The notes below the pieces were generated by a model that had not been told where the DNA came from, did no database searches, and saw only the letters and a list, made by a program, of their open reading frames with translations. Below, in pieces: positions 1 through 9,498 of a DNA stretch of 20,730 bases. Source of the DNA: a bacterium. GTDB lineage: Bacteria; Chloroflexota; Dormibacteria; UBA8260; Bog-877. A program made the translations under genes and the position numbers. Each line of letters begins with the position of its first letter. Position 1 is the stretch's first letter. The DNA lies in assembly GCA_021802115.1 (NCBI GenBank), contig JAKABA010000055.1, positions 1 through 20,730 on the forward strand, written 5' to 3'.

Positions 1-186
1 CTGGTCCGCCGACGAGACTCGGGCGTAGACGGCGACGCTGCCAGTGGCGGCGGCTGAGCCTGCAGCGTCCACCAGGATCAGGCCACCGACGCGGTGCGTC
101 GGCACCGCCAGCTTGCCGTCCCGGAACCAACGGTATGCGGTCACCGGGTGAATCCACTGCCCCCTCGCCCACTCCTTCAAGTTCAT
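1..186 (-). CDS. tnpA: IS607-family serine recombinase/transposase TnpA, N-terminal part (cut by window edge)
   Basis: The first 62 codons of a transposase run from an ATG at 186 to the window edge. Residues about 1-40 form a MerR-like helix-turn-helix: MNLKEWARGQWIHP, then TAYRWFRDGKL, which matches the classic IS607 TnpA beginning. After a short linker the sequence enters the serine-resolvase catalytic domain at VAVYARVSSADQ (residues about 51-62). The Ser in ARVS is the predicted nucleophile that forms the 5'-phosphoserine link to DNA. The family catalyses excision and integration through a synaptic tetramer with little target specificity. A TATAGT box at 195-200 lies 8 nt before the ATG, so the message may be leaderless. 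Whether the gene is intact beyond the edge is unknown. Confidence 0.85.
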   Translation of the reverse strand, partial: MNLKEWARGQWIHPVTAYRWFRDGKLAVPTHRVGGLILVDAAGSAAATGSVAVYARVSSADQ

Positions 187-194
187 CTCCGCTC

Positions 195-200
195 ACTATA
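195..200 (-). promoter_or_regulatory. Predicted -10 box of tnpA
   Basis: TATAGT on the minus strand lies 8 nt before the tnpA ATG. No clear -35 hexamer is visible at the usual spacing. At this distance transcription would begin at or close to the start codon. The box also spans the stop codon (TAG, 196-198) that ends the broken DUF664 frame. Confidence 0.4.
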
Positions 201-384
201 GCTCAGCGTACGAGCAACTGTTCGCCCCCCTCTCGACGATGGCCACGTGCTTGACCAGCCCCAAGAGGTTGGTCGCGGTGGGAACCAGCGGCTGGCGCAG
301 GTCGTACTCCGACAGCCCCTCAAGCTTCCAGACCAGCGCCTCTTGAGCTTGCTGGAAATCGTCGTGCAGCTCCGCCTCAAGTCC
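196..384 (-). pseudogene. DUF664/DinB-like protein, N-terminal fragment broken by the IS607 element
   Basis: A likely GTG start at 384 (after a GGAACGGGGA purine run) opens a short frame ending at a TAG at 196-198 inside the insertion sequence. The centre, ALVWKLEGLSEYDLRQPLVP followed by TATNLLGLVKHVAIVE, is the well-conserved first half of the DUF664 family (DinB-like four-helix fold, often annotated as mycothiol or bacillithiol transferase-like). Family members are usually about 150-200 residues. Only about 50 authentic residues remain here, followed by about 10 foreign ones, so the metal-binding fold cannot be complete. The GTG start overlaps the stop of the upstream GH57 gene by 8 bp, which suggests the intact gene was the last member of that cluster. 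An ATG at 441 in the same frame is possible but lies deep in the GH57 gene. Confidence 0.7.
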
Positions 385-2383
385 CACTCCCCGTTCCAGC
401 GGGATGCACCGTAACACCCCGAAGCGGACGGCGGGGGACAACCGGATGCAGGCGCAGGCGCAGCGTCGCAGGCTCCTTGGCGGTGGCCACCAGCGGCCAG
501 CTCCAGAGCAGGCTCAGTCCCTGCTGCATCCGCTCCCAACCCGAGAGGGTCGCCCCCACCGCCACGATCTCGGAAGCAGTCGGCTCACACCCAGGAGACA
601 CCTGGGTGGCGAGGCTGGCCACCGCCCCCGGCTGCCACACCGACCATCCACGCCCGGTCGGGCGCATCTGGACTTTGTCGGCGGTCCGGTTTGGCGCCGT
701 GGGGCAGCTTCTCACCTCGACTCCGAAGGTTCCCTCCCAGCGTCCGGTGGTCGGCGTGATCCGGTAATCGGCCTGGACCCCGGTGGGCGTGACGGCGATC
801 GTCTTTTCGACCCGCACCCCCATGCCGCTCCAACTGAGGCGCACCCCGTCCGCGGTCGGCTCCCAACCGTAGGGCTGGTCGAGGGCGGTCCCGTCGAGCC
901 AATCCCGCAGCGCTCCCACCTCACCACCGTCGAAGGTGAGCCGTTCCACCCATGGGGCGCTCGGGGCTGAGGCCACCCCCATCTCGAGTTCGCTGTCCGC
1001 CTCTCCGGCCGAGGGGGAGCCGAGGTGATATGCCTCCTGATGGCGACCCATCACGGCCGTCAGATTCGCCGGACCGGCCCGGCTCACCAGTTCCAGCAGC
1101 TGTCCCCCCTGCCCCGGCGCAACCACGGTGTATCCCCACCTCCCCCAGAGCCGGAGCTCCTCTCCGCCCGAGGCACCCTGATCCACCACGTCGATGCCTC
1201 CCCCCGGCGCTGACCCGAGAACCAAATCTGCCGCCGCCTCCGCCAGACCCAGCTGCCGCCACAGCTCCAGGCGAAGGAACGTGAGATAGGCCCCGCCGAA
1301 GGTCCCGTGCCAGTACGCGCAGTTGCACTGCGCCTGATGCAGGTGTTCCACCGCCGCCGCGGGCGAGCCGGCCTTCTCGACCTTGGCGCTCACCCTCAGC
1401 ATCGCCCGGTGCAGCCTGGCCACCTCGGGGTACTTGGCCAGGAAGCCCTGCCACGGGGCTCCGCGCACGAAGGGCAACAGCTCCTGGTCCTGATCACGGC
1501 GGAGCCTTGCCACCGCGGACTCGAGCGAATGGCGGGCCGGCGTGGGCAGGGCCCAGGTCATCATCTCGTCGTAGGAGCAAGAGGGCAGGTAGACTAGCCC
1601 GCGCGGCTGGGCGGAGGCTGCTTGGCTCAACTTCACAATCTCTATCCGGTCCTGAGCCGAGGCCCGCTCCAGAGCCACCAGGAAACGGTGCAGCCAGCGG
1701 CGGCGGAACACCTGCGCGTAGGTGTCGGGCCACTCCCCGAACTTCTCCCCGTCGTCGGCGTAGACCGACAGACCGCCAGCGGCCTCGACCTCCGCCAGCA
1801 CGCTCTCAGGGCTGGCGTAGGGAATCAGGTAGCGCAGCCTCCGGCTCGCCCCCAGCAATAGCACGGACTCGCCCTCAAACTCGGTCACCCACGGCCCACT
1901 CTCCTGCCCGGCGGCGACGCCGACAGCGCGCAGGCTGGTGTCGTCAACCACCGTGTGGGTGACCCCGGAGCGGCTCAGTGTCAGGGCCAGATTGGGCTCC
2001 CACACCCGCTCGGTGAGCCAGAGTCCGGTGGGAGCGGCGCCGTAAGCGCTGCGCAGCCGTTCCGACATCCGGCCGATCTGGGTGAGCTGGTCGCGCCTCG
2101 GGATGGCGGCCAGGATCGGCTCCTCCAGGCCCCCCGTCATCAGCTCCACGACGCCCGCTTCGACCAGCCGTCTCAGCCGCTTCGTCACCTCCGGCTCATG
2201 GGCATCGAGCCAGCGCAGCAGGCAGCCCGAATAGTGGAGGGTCCACGGAACTTCGGGGTGGTCCGCCACCACCCGGAGGAAGGGGAGGTAGCAAGAGCGA
2301 GCAGCATGGCTCACGACCCGGTCGAGGTTGCCAACCGGCTGGTGGAAGTGCACCACCAGAGCCAGGCGGGGACCCTCAGTCAC
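377..2383 (-). CDS. GH57 4-alpha-glucanotransferase/alpha-amylase-type enzyme
   Basis: A 668-residue protein of glycoside hydrolase family 57, close in length and motif order to the archaeal 4-alpha-glucanotransferase (about 660 residues). The GH57 barrel occupies roughly residues 1-310. It has the opening motif HFHQP (12-16), the nucleophile motif WLTERVWEP with Glu125, and [10 protein letters not shown] with the acid/base Asp at 210 or 211. The central part (about 310-390, with the [13 protein letters not shown] segment) matches DUF1925, and the C-terminal half matches the beta-rich DUF1926 domain. It probably moves or cuts alpha-1,4-glucan chains in the cytoplasm; no signal peptide is seen. 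The GTG start at 2383 overlaps the glgX stop by 8 bp with no strong Shine-Dalgarno, so translation is probably coupled. Transferase versus hydrolase activity cannot be told from motifs alone. Confidence 0.88.
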   Translation of the reverse strand: MTEGPRLALVVHFHQPVGNLDRVVSHAARSCYLPFLRVVADHPEVPWTLHYSGCLLRWLDAHEPEVTKRLRRLVEAGVVELMTGGLEEPILAAIPRRDQLTQIGRMSERLRSAYGAAPTGLWLTERVWEPNLALTLSRSGVTHTVVDDTSLRAVGVAAGQESGPWVTEFEGESVLLLGASRRLRYLIPYASPESVLAEVEAAGGLSVYADDGEKFGEWPDTYAQVFRRRWLHRFLVALERASAQDRIEIVKLSQAASAQPRGLVYLPSCSYDEMMTWALPTPARHSLESAVARLRRDQDQELLPFVRGAPWQGFLAKYPEVARLHRAMLRVSAKVEKAGSPAAAVEHLHQAQCNCAYWHGTFGGAYLTFLRLELWRQLGLAEAAADLVLGSAPGGGIDVVDQGASGGEELRLWGRWGYTVVAPGQGGQLLELVSRAGPANLTAVMGRHQEAYHLGSPSAGEADSELEMGVASAPSAPWVERLTFDGGEVGALRDWLDGTALDQPYGWEPTADGVRLSWSGMGVRVEKTIAVTPTGVQADYRITPTTGRWEGTFGVEVRSCPTAPNRTADKVQMRPTGRGWSVWQPGAVASLATQVSPGCEPTASEIVAVGATLSGWERMQQGLSLLWSWPLVATAKEPATLRLRLHPVVPRRPLRGVTVHPAGTGSGT

Positions 2384-4496
2384 GCCGGATGAGGATCATC
2401 AAGGAGCGCGCCGCGACGGGAATCGTATCTCCGGACTCGAAGTGATGGCCGACCGCGATCTCGGTGGTCTCGGCGGTGTTAGCCTCCAGCTCCCAGCCGT
2501 CGCCCCACTCGATGCTGGGCAGCTTGAACTCGACCGCCTCGCTGTGGGCGTTGAAGAGCAGGCAGATGCTGGCGCTGGTCGCCGTCTCTCCCCTAAGGTC
2601 GGGCGACAGGCTGGCGCGTCCGTTCAGGAAGACCGCGATCGACTTGACGAAACCCTGGCCCCACTCCTCCTCCACCATCTCCTCCCCCTGGGGGGTGAAC
2701 CAGCCGATGTCGGACACCCCCTGGCCATGGAGCGTGACACCCTCGAACCAGCGGCGCCGACGCAGGACCCGGTTCTCCCGGCGCAACCGGATCATCGCCT
2801 TGGTGAAGTTCAGCAGCCCCGAGTTGGCATCCCGCAGGGTCCAGTCGACCCAGGAGATCTCATTGTCCTGGCAGAAGGCGTTGTTGTTGCCCTGCTGGGA
2901 TCTCCCCAGCTCATCGCCCGCCAGCAGCATCGGCACCCCCTGGGAGAGCATCAGGGTCGCCAGAAAGTTCCGCTGCTGCCGCGCCCTGAGCTCCAACACC
3001 GCCGGGTCATCCGTTGGCCCCTCGACCCCGCAGTTCCAGGAGCGGTTGTCGTCAGTGCCGTCGCGGTTGTCCTCGCCGTTGTCCTCGTTGTGCTTCTGGT
3101 TGTAGCTGACCAGGTCGGCCAGGGTGAACCCGTCGTGGCAGGTGACGAAGTTCACCGAGGCGAATGGCCTGCGCCCGTTGGAGGCGTAGAGATCAGAGCT
3201 CCCCGTGAGACGGTAGGCGAATTCGGCAACCCCGCTCTCGGCGCCGCGCCAGTAGTCCCGGACGGTGTCGCGGTACTTGCCGTTCCACTCCGACCACAGA
3301 GGCGGGAAGTTGCCGACCTGATATCCGCCCTCACCGACATCCCACGGTTCCGCGATCAGCTTGACCTGGTTTATGACCGGATCCTGCTGGATGATGTCGA
3401 AGAAGGCCGACAGGCGATCGACGTCGTGGAGCTCGCGCGCCAGCGCCGCCGCCAGGTCGAAACGGAAGCCGTCCACGTGCATCTCCTGGATCCAGTAGCG
3501 CAGGCTGTCCATGATCAGTTGCAGCACGTGGGGATGGCGCATGTTCAGGGTGTTGCCGGTGCCGGTGTAGTCCATGTTGTAGCGCGGGTTATCGGGTAGA
3601 AGCCGGTAGTACGCTCGGTTGTCGATCCCGCGGAAGCACAGAGTCGGTCCCAGGTTGCTGCCCTCAGCGGTGTGGTTGTAGACCACGTCGAGGATCACCT
3701 CGATCCCGCCTTTGTGGAGGGCCTTGACCATCTCCTTGAATTCCCGCACCTGCTCCCCGCGCTGGCCGGAGGCGCTGTACTGGTTATGGGGCGCGAGAAA
3801 GGCGATCGAGTTGTAGCCCCAGTAGTTGCGCAGGCCGCGCTGGACCAAAGCGTGGTCGTGGATGAACTGGTGAACCGGCAGCAGCTCCACCGCACTCACC
3901 CCCAGATCACGCAGGTAGTCGATCACCGGCTGGCTGCCCAGCCCCGCATAGGTCCCCCGCAGCTCCGGCTCCACCTCGGGGTGGAGCTTGGTCAGGCCGC
4001 GCACGTGGGCCTCGTACACCACGGTCTCGTTCCAGGGAGTGTGGAGCTGACGATCCCCGCCCCAGTCGAATGAGGGGTCGACCACGACCGAGCGCGGGAC
4101 CGACTGTTTGGAGTCGATGCGGTTGGGGGTCCCGTCACCGTCGGGGCTGCCGAACTGGTAGCCGTACACCGACCGATCCCAACGCACGGTCCCCTCCACG
4201 GCCTTGGCGTATGGGTCCAGCAGGAGGTTGGCGGGGTTGCAGCGCTCTCCGCGGCTGGGGTCGTAGGTGCCGTGCACCCGATAGCCGTAGCGCTGACCCG
4301 GACCGACGCCCGGCAGGTACCCGTGCCAACAGAAACCGTCGACCTCGACCAGATCGATGCGCTGTTCGGAGCCATCCTCCCCAAAGAGACACAGCTCCAC
4401 CCGCTCCGCCGCCTCGGAGAAGATCGAGAAGTTCGTCCCCGTGCCATCCCAGGTCGCCCCCAGAGGGTAGGCCTGGCCCGGCCATGGGCGGGTCAC
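2376..4496 (-). CDS. glgX: Glycogen debranching enzyme GlgX (GH13 isoamylase type)
   Basis: A 706-residue protein, the normal length for GlgX/TreX. An N-terminal CBM48-like beta domain (about 10-120, starting [18 protein letters not shown]) precedes a GH13 barrel. Conserved barrel motifs are DVVYNH (270-275), VDGFRFD with nucleophile Asp347, IAEPWDVG with acid/base Glu383, and VTCHDGFT with transition-state Asp455. The enzyme hydrolyses alpha-1,6 branch points of glycogen or limit dextrins, releasing linear maltodextrins. The GTG start at 4496 overlaps the uvrB stop as GTGA (4 bp) and is preceded by GGAGG 8 nt upstream. The downstream GH57 gene overlaps it by 8 bp, and the two enzymes make a sensible glycogen-remodelling pair. 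The antisense frames over this gene are high-GC shadows. Confidence 0.95.
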   Translation of the reverse strand: MTRPWPGQAYPLGATWDGTGTNFSIFSEAAERVELCLFGEDGSEQRIDLVEVDGFCWHGYLPGVGPGQRYGYRVHGTYDPSRGERCNPANLLLDPYAKAVEGTVRWDRSVYGYQFGSPDGDGTPNRIDSKQSVPRSVVVDPSFDWGGDRQLHTPWNETVVYEAHVRGLTKLHPEVEPELRGTYAGLGSQPVIDYLRDLGVSAVELLPVHQFIHDHALVQRGLRNYWGYNSIAFLAPHNQYSASGQRGEQVREFKEMVKALHKGGIEVILDVVYNHTAEGSNLGPTLCFRGIDNRAYYRLLPDNPRYNMDYTGTGNTLNMRHPHVLQLIMDSLRYWIQEMHVDGFRFDLAAALARELHDVDRLSAFFDIIQQDPVINQVKLIAEPWDVGEGGYQVGNFPPLWSEWNGKYRDTVRDYWRGAESGVAEFAYRLTGSSDLYASNGRRPFASVNFVTCHDGFTLADLVSYNQKHNEDNGEDNRDGTDDNRSWNCGVEGPTDDPAVLELRARQQRNFLATLMLSQGVPMLLAGDELGRSQQGNNNAFCQDNEISWVDWTLRDANSGLLNFTKAMIRLRRENRVLRRRRWFEGVTLHGQGVSDIGWFTPQGEEMVEEEWGQGFVKSIAVFLNGRASLSPDLRGETATSASICLLFNAHSEAVEFKLPSIEWGDGWELEANTAETTEIAVGHHFESGDTIPVAARSLMILIRRD

Positions 4497-6514
4497 GGGC
4501 CCCGCCTCCGCCGCACCGGCCGCCTCGGCTGCACCGCCGCCACGGGCTCTGACTCGCGCCGCAGGGCGACCAGGCGGTCGCGCAGGGCGGCGGCTCTCTC
4601 GAAATCCAGGTTCGAGGCGGCCCGCTTCATCGCCTTCTCCAGCTCCAAGGTGACCCTCAGCAGTTCATCGGGAGGTAGCCCCTTGGCTTCCTGAAACTCG
4701 ACCGCAGCCTCCTCGTGCGCGGCGCGGGCCATCTCCTGCTCCCTGACCGCCTTGACGATGGTGGTCGGAGTGATCCCATGCTGCTGGTTGTGCGCGGCCT
4801 GAATCGCGCGCCGCCGCTCGGTCTCCGCCAGCGTCTCCCGCATGGCTTCCGAGACGGAGTCGGCGTACATCACCACCCGGCCATCGACGTTGCGCGCCGC
4901 CCGGCCCGCGGTCTGGATCAAGGAGCGGTAGCCACGCAGGAACCCCTCCTTGTCCGCGTCCAGGATGGCGATGAAACTGACCTCGGGCAGGTCCAGCCCC
5001 TCCCGCAGCAGGTTGATCCCCACCACCACGTCATAGACCCCAAGGCGCAGGTCGCGGATGACCTCGACCCGCTCCAGGGTGTCCACGTCGGAGTGCAGAT
5101 ACTGCACCTTCACCCCCGCCTCCCTCAGGTAGTCGGTGAGATCCTCGGCCATCCGCTTGGTAAGCGTGGTCACCAGTGTGCGCTGGCCCCGCCCAACGGT
5201 CGCCGCGATCTCCTTCAGAAGGTCATCGATCTGGCCATGGGACGGACGGACCTCGATCGGCGGGTCCAGCAGGCCGGTCGGGCGCAACAGCTGCTCCACC
5301 ACCTGCGACGCCCGCTCCATCTCGTACGGGCCAGGGGTGGCGGACACGTATATGAGCTGCCTGACCGACGCCTCCCACTCCGCGAACGTGAGCGGGCGAT
5401 TGTCCAGCGCGGAGGGCAGCCGAAAGCCGTACTCCACCAGAGGCAGCTTGCGGGAGCGGTCTCCGCCATACATCCCGCCGATCTGCGGCACCGCGACGTG
5501 GGACTCGTCCACCACGACCACCGTGTCCTCGGGCAGGAAGTCCATGAGCGTGAAGGGCCGCTCGCCCTCCTTCCGCCCGGTCAGGTGCCGCGAGTAGTTC
5601 TCGATCCCGGCGCAGGTACCGGTCTCGCGCATCATCTCGAGATCGAACATGGTGCGCTGACGCAGGCGCTGGGCCTCCAGGAGCTTGCCCTGCACCTCCA
5701 GCTCCCGCAGCCGCTCCTCCAGCTCAGCCTCGATGGCAAGCAGGGCGCGATCCAGCTTTTCCTTGGGAGTCACGTAGTGCGACGCCGGGAAGATGTCGAG
5801 CTCCCCCCGATCCGCCAGGATCTCTCCGGTCAGAGGGTCGAAGTCCACTATCCGCTCGACCTCGTCTCCGAAGAAGAAGATCCGGCTCGCGACCTCTTCG
5901 TAGGCGGGCTGGATGTCCACCACGTCGCCGCGGACCCGAAATCGGCTTCGCCCGAAGTCGGTGTCGTTACGGGCATACTGCAGGTTGGCGAACTTGCGCA
6001 GGAGGATGTCGCGCCGCCAGCTGTCCCCCGGATGGAGCGTGACCGACTCGCCGAGGTAATCTTCTGGTGAGCCCACGCCATAGATGCATGAGATAGAGGC
6101 CACCACGATCACGTCCCGCCGGGTCAGGAGCGACCTGGTGGCGGCGTTGCGGAGGCGGTCGATTTCCTCGTTCCGGGAGGAGTCCTTCTCGATGTAGGTG
6201 TCGGTGCGCGGGATGTAGGCCTCGGGCTGGTAGTAGTCGTAGTAGGAGACGAAGTATTCGACGGCGTTGTCGGGGAAGAAGGCCTTGAATTCAGCCCACA
6301 GCTGGGCCGCCAGCGTCTTGTTGGGGCTGAGCACCAGCACCGGTCTGCCCACCGCCGCCACTACATTCGAGATGGTGAACGTCTTGCCGCTGCCCGTGAC
6401 TCCCAACAGCACCTGGTGCCGGTCTCCCCGCTCCAGGCCGCGGCGCAACGCCTCGATCGCCTGGGGCTGGTCGCCGGTCGGCGAGAAGGGCGCGGCTAGA
6501 CGCAGGCTGGGCAC
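4493..6514 (-). CDS. uvrB: UvrABC system protein B (excinuclease helicase subunit)
   Basis: UvrB verifies DNA damage delivered by UvrA and recruits UvrC in nucleotide excision repair. Counting from the GTG at 6514 (673 residues, normal size), the Q-motif-like PTGDQPQAI sits near residues 12-20, Walker A GVTGSGKT at 38-45, the beta-hairpin [12 protein letters not shown] near 91-102, Walker B DESH at 336-339, and late helicase motifs ([23 protein letters not shown]) further on. A C-terminal UVR motif ([24 protein letters not shown]) binds UvrC. An in-frame ATG at 6550 would add 12 non-conserved residues. I prefer the GTG because a CATACT -10 box lies 6 nt before it and the family usually begins close to the F-x-PTGDQP segment. 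The gene overlaps glgX by 4 bp. Confidence 0.95.
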   Translation of the reverse strand: MPSLRLAAPFSPTGDQPQAIEALRRGLERGDRHQVLLGVTGSGKTFTISNVVAAVGRPVLVLSPNKTLAAQLWAEFKAFFPDNAVEYFVSYYDYYQPEAYIPRTDTYIEKDSSRNEEIDRLRNAATRSLLTRRDVIVVASISCIYGVGSPEDYLGESVTLHPGDSWRRDILLRKFANLQYARNDTDFGRSRFRVRGDVVDIQPAYEEVASRIFFFGDEVERIVDFDPLTGEILADRGELDIFPASHYVTPKEKLDRALLAIEAELEERLRELEVQGKLLEAQRLRQRTMFDLEMMRETGTCAGIENYSRHLTGRKEGERPFTLMDFLPEDTVVVVDESHVAVPQIGGMYGGDRSRKLPLVEYGFRLPSALDNRPLTFAEWEASVRQLIYVSATPGPYEMERASQVVEQLLRPTGLLDPPIEVRPSHGQIDDLLKEIAATVGRGQRTLVTTLTKRMAEDLTDYLREAGVKVQYLHSDVDTLERVEVIRDLRLGVYDVVVGINLLREGLDLPEVSFIAILDADKEGFLRGYRSLIQTAGRAARNVDGRVVMYADSVSEAMRETLAETERRRAIQAAHNQQHGITPTTIVKAVREQEMARAAHEEAAVEFQEAKGLPPDELLRVTLELEKAMKRAASNLDFERAAALRDRLVALRRESEPVAAVQPRRPVRRRRGP

Positions 6515-6520
6515 CCGTCG

Positions 6521-6526
6521 AGTATG
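6521..6526 (-). promoter_or_regulatory. Predicted -10 box of uvrB (leaderless)
   Basis: CATACT on the minus strand is followed by CGACGG and then the GTG at 6514. The same CATACTCG string precedes the kinase gene at 14876. No good -35 is visible. Transcription would begin at about the start codon, which favours the GTG over the upstream ATG at 6550. Confidence 0.4.
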
Positions 6527-6576
6527 CCAGCCGCCGCCGGCTGACCGCATCCAGGAACCGTCTTGCCAACCAGTCC

Positions 6577-6581
6577 GGAGG
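6577..6581 (+). promoter_or_regulatory. Shine-Dalgarno of the ABC-F gene
   Basis: GGAGG with an 8-nt spacer to the ATG at 6590. It decides the start in favour of 6590 over a TTG at 6563 in the same frame. Confidence 0.75.
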
Positions 6582-6589
6582 CAGGCCCC

Positions 6590-8437
6590 ATGTCCTTGAT
6601 CAACTGCAGCGGGGTGGCGGTCGAGTACGGGGACCGGCTGGTCTTCTCGGGGCTGGACCTAAGAGTCGAGCCCGGGGACCGGATCGGTGTGGTCGGTGCC
6701 AACGGCGCGGGCAAGTCCAGCTTCCTGAACCTGCTGGCCAACCTGGAGCAGCCTGCCGCGGGCTCGATCGAGCGCCAGGGACGGCTGATCGTCACCTACC
6801 TTCCGCAGGAGTCCCCCGAACCCACCGCCGAGACGGTCCTGGGCGAGGCGATGGCGAGCCGGGTGGATCTGGCACGCCTCCGCGACGAGATGATCCACCT
6901 GGAACAGCGGCTGCGCGAACCGAGCCCGGAGCTGGACGAGCAGCTGGCGCGCTACGGTGAGTGCCAGGCCGCCTACGAGGGGCTGGGGGGGTACGAGCTC
7001 GAATCGCGGGCTCGCGCCGTCCTCCACGGCCTCGGTCTGGAGGAGGCCGAACAGGCGCGCTCACCACTCGAGCTGAGCGTCGGTCAGGTGCGACGGCTGG
7101 AGCTCGCCAAGCTGCTGCTCCAGGATGCCGACCTGGTGCTGCTCGACGAGCCCACCAACCATCTGGACCTGGCCGCCATCGAATGGCTGGAGTCTCACCT
7201 CATCCAGAGCGCGCGGACCCTCTGTCTGGTGGCCCACGACCGGCGCCTCCTGGAGCGGGTCTGCACCAAGGTGGTGGAGCTGGAGGCGGGCCGGGTCGAG
7301 GTGTACGACGGCAGCTACGACAGCTACCTCCGGCAGCGCCAGGAGCGCCGGCTGCGGTGGCGCCGGGCCTGGGAGGCGCAGCAGGCCCACATCACCCACC
7401 AAGAGGAGTACATCCGGCGCTACAAGGCCGGCCAGCGGGCACGCCAGGCGCGCGGGCGGCAGACTTTGCTGGACCGCCTCGAGCGGGTGCCGGAGCCGAC
7501 CGAGCTCAGGCGAATGCGGCTTGCCCTGCACGCCGCCCCCAGCGCCGCGGTGGTGCTCCGGACCGAGGGGCTGCGCTGCGGGCGCGCCGGGCAGGTCCTC
7601 TTCTCCACCCCAGACCTGGTCATCTCACGCGGCGATCGGCTGGCCATCCTGGGACCCAACGGCTCGGGCAAGACCACCTTCCTGCACACCCTGGTGGGCG
7701 ATCTGGAGCCGGTCGCCGGCCGGGTGGTGAGGGGCTCCAGAGCCCACCTGCGCCTTTACCGGCAGGACTTCTCGGACCTCGACCCGCAGCGCACGGTGCT
7801 CCAGACCTTGCTCGACGACCATCCTCACGCGCTCACCGAGCGCGCCCGCTCGGTGCTGGGCGCGATGCTGTTCAGTGGCGAACGCGCCGAGGCGATCGTG
7901 GGGGACCTGTCGGGGGGCGAGAAGGCGCGGGTGGCACTGGCCCGGCTGGGTATGGATGAGGCGAACTGCCTGCTGCTGGATGAGCCCACCAACCATCTCG
8001 ACATCCCCGCCCAGGAGGTGCTGGAACAGGCGCTGTCGGACTATCGCGGAGCGGTGATCATGGTGTCCCACGACCGCTACTTCGTCGACGCCGTCGCCAA
8101 TCGGGTCCTGGAGGTCAGGGACGGACAGCTCGCCGAGCGCGCCCCCGCGCGCCCGGCCGCTCCCCCGCGTCCGACCAAGGCCAGGCGGTCGCAGCCGAGC
8201 GCCCCGAGGCGGGCCGCGCCGGACCGCCGGACTGGGCCCACCGGCAACGGCGTCGAGCGCCGGATCGCTGACCTGGAGGCCGAGCGGCAGGCGTTGACCG
8301 ATCGCCTGGCCGACCCCGCGACCCACCGCCAGCCCACTCTGGAAGGGAGCCTGTTGGAGCGGTTGGGTGAGGTGGAACGCGAGCTCCAGGCCGGCTATGC
8401 CGCCTGGGTCGAACTCGAGGGCAGCACCGAGCGGTAG
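6590..8437 (+). CDS. ABC-F family ATP-binding protein (ribosome-associated type)
   Basis: A soluble 615-residue protein with two ABC cassettes and no membrane segments, the ABC-F layout. Cassette 1 has Walker A GANGAGKS (36-43), signature LSVGQ (162-166) and Walker [12 protein letters not shown] with Glu187. Cassette 2 has GPNGSGKT (355-362), LSGGEK (440-445) and [12 protein letters not shown] with Glu465. The charged linker between them (about 240-315, rich in Arg and Gln) corresponds to the P-site tRNA interaction region. After a Pro/Arg/Ala-rich stretch (about 515-555) a C-terminal coiled coil follows, as in Uup/EttA relatives. ABC-F proteins act on stalled ribosomes or give resistance to ribosome-targeting drugs; which one applies here cannot be judged. 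The gene is divergent from uvrB, and its 3' end overlaps the GT4 gene by 43 bp. Confidence 0.92.
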   Translation: MSLINCSGVAVEYGDRLVFSGLDLRVEPGDRIGVVGANGAGKSSFLNLLANLEQPAAGSIERQGRLIVTYLPQESPEPTAETVLGEAMASRVDLARLRDEMIHLEQRLREPSPELDEQLARYGECQAAYEGLGGYELESRARAVLHGLGLEEAEQARSPLELSVGQVRRLELAKLLLQDADLVLLDEPTNHLDLAAIEWLESHLIQSARTLCLVAHDRRLLERVCTKVVELEAGRVEVYDGSYDSYLRQRQERRLRWRRAWEAQQAHITHQEEYIRRYKAGQRARQARGRQTLLDRLERVPEPTELRRMRLALHAAPSAAVVLRTEGLRCGRAGQVLFSTPDLVISRGDRLAILGPNGSGKTTFLHTLVGDLEPVAGRVVRGSRAHLRLYRQDFSDLDPQRTVLQTLLDDHPHALTERARSVLGAMLFSGERAEAIVGDLSGGEKARVALARLGMDEANCLLLDEPTNHLDIPAQEVLEQALSDYRGAVIMVSHDRYFVDAVANRVLEVRDGQLAERAPARPAAPPRPTKARRSQPSAPRRAAPDRRTGPTGNGVERRIADLEAERQALTDRLADPATHRQPTLEGSLLERLGEVERELQAGYAAWVELEGSTER

Positions 8438-9498
8438 ACCTCGGCTATTCGGGGGCGGATGGCATCCCACGAGTAGCTGGAGCGCACCACCTCGACCGCC
8501 TGAGCCGACAGCTCCCGCCAGCGGGCGCCATCCAGCAGCAGACGGTTGACCTCATCGTGGAGCGCCTTCTGATCGTCGGGCGGCACCAGGGTGATCCCGG
8601 TGTCGCGCATGTCTCGGAGCCCGGGCACGTCCATCCCCACAACCGGGGTCCCGCAGGCCATCGCCTCGAGCGCCACCAGTCCCAGCCCCTCGAACCGAGA
8701 GGGCATCACGAACACCCGCGCTCGGCGGTAGGCCTCCCGCAGCTCGGTGTCGTCGACTCGCCCGCGGATGTGCAGCCGGCCCTCGAACTTCTCCGCCGCC
8801 CCCATGGCGACCGGCAGGAGCACGCCATCACCGCACACCTCCGCGACCAGCCCTGGGTGCTCCTGGGCCAGCGCCCTGAACATGGCGACAAAGTACTGCA
8901 CCCCCTTGGCCGGGATCAGCCGCCCCACGAACAGGATCGTGTCCCGTTCGGACTCCTCCGGCGGGGGTTGCAACCAACCGGTGTCCACGCCGGAGGGGAT
9001 CACCGAGATCCGCCCCCGGGGGACGCCCGAGTCGGCCATGAGCGAGGCCGCGGTCGAGGGGCTGACCGCGATCACGTGCTCGGCCATCCGATATCCCCGC
9101 GACTCCATGTAACCCATCGGCATCGTCCCCAGATTGCGCCCGTGAGCGGTCCGATAGGTGTGGTGGGACGTGTAGATCAGGGGCGCCTCGGGTGGGTGGC
9201 GCCGGACCATGACCCCGCCCGGTCCTCCCTGGTAGTGCCAGAGCTCGGGTTTCACGTCCCGCGCCACCTGCTCGATGTGTCGGCGCAGGTACAGGGAGAA
9301 GTCCAGCGGAGGACGGCGGGTCCGGCGCGGGATCCGCGGGCACTCCCCCCACGGGCCCCGCTTGGGGCTGATCATCTCGATCTGGTAGCCCTCCATGGGC
9401 ATCTGCCGCTCCAGGCCGGCCACATACCTCCCCTGGCCCCCAACCGGTGGCACGTCATCGAAGGACACCACCGCGACCCGTCTCTTCAACCCTGACAC
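8395..9498 (-). CDS. Glycosyltransferase family 4 (GT-B fold)
   Basis: A 367-residue GT4 enzyme. The N-terminal Rossmann domain opens with RVAVVSFDDVPPVGGQGRYV, including the Gly-rich acceptor-side loop. The C-terminal domain has the usual VGRLIPAKGVQYFV segment (191-204) and the EX7E motif, FEGLGLVALE with Glu270 and Glu278, followed by AMACGTPVVG. It probably transfers a sugar from a nucleotide sugar to a lipid, sugar or protein acceptor at the inner face of the membrane; the acceptor is not predictable. The start is a GTG at 9498 that overlaps mutM by 13 bp with only a weak GCGAGG upstream, so it is probably translated by coupling at the end of the polA cluster. Its last 43 bp are antisense to the ABC-F gene. 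Confidence 0.88.
   Translation of the reverse strand: MSGLKRRVAVVSFDDVPPVGGQGRYVAGLERQMPMEGYQIEMISPKRGPWGECPRIPRRTRRPPLDFSLYLRRHIEQVARDVKPELWHYQGGPGGVMVRRHPPEAPLIYTSHHTYRTAHGRNLGTMPMGYMESRGYRMAEHVIAVSPSTAASLMADSGVPRGRISVIPSGVDTGWLQPPPEESERDTILFVGRLIPAKGVQYFVAMFRALAQEHPGLVAEVCGDGVLLPVAMGAAEKFEGRLHIRGRVDDTELREAYRRARVFVMPSRFEGLGLVALEAMACGTPVVGMDVPGLRDMRDTGITLVPPDDQKALHDEVNRLLLDGARWRELSAQAVEVVRSSYSWDAIRPRIAEVYRSVLPSSSTQAA

Larger units (their letters stand above)
1..230 (-). mobile_element. End of an IS607-family insertion sequence (partial, runs off the window)
   Basis: The element is recognised from the IS607-type transposase start at 186 and from an abrupt loss of DUF664 homology at the C run at 225-230. 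Reading the minus strand, the DUF664 reading frame runs normally up to ...IVE-R-G and then becomes unrelated sequence. IS607 elements lack terminal inverted repeats and prefer a GG core at the target. The six-G run at the junction fits that, so the element's transposase-proximal end probably lies within 225-230. The rest of the element, including any tnpB, is outside the window. The exact end cannot be fixed without the empty site. Confidence 0.7.

Noticed and set aside
2328..3599. 423-codon open frame antisense to glgX
   Set aside because: Opposite strand of the catalytic GH13 domain; composition explained by codon bias of glgX.
4715..6070. 451-codon open frame antisense to uvrB
   Set aside because: His/Arg/Leu-rich shadow frame opposite conserved UvrB motifs; no independent evidence.
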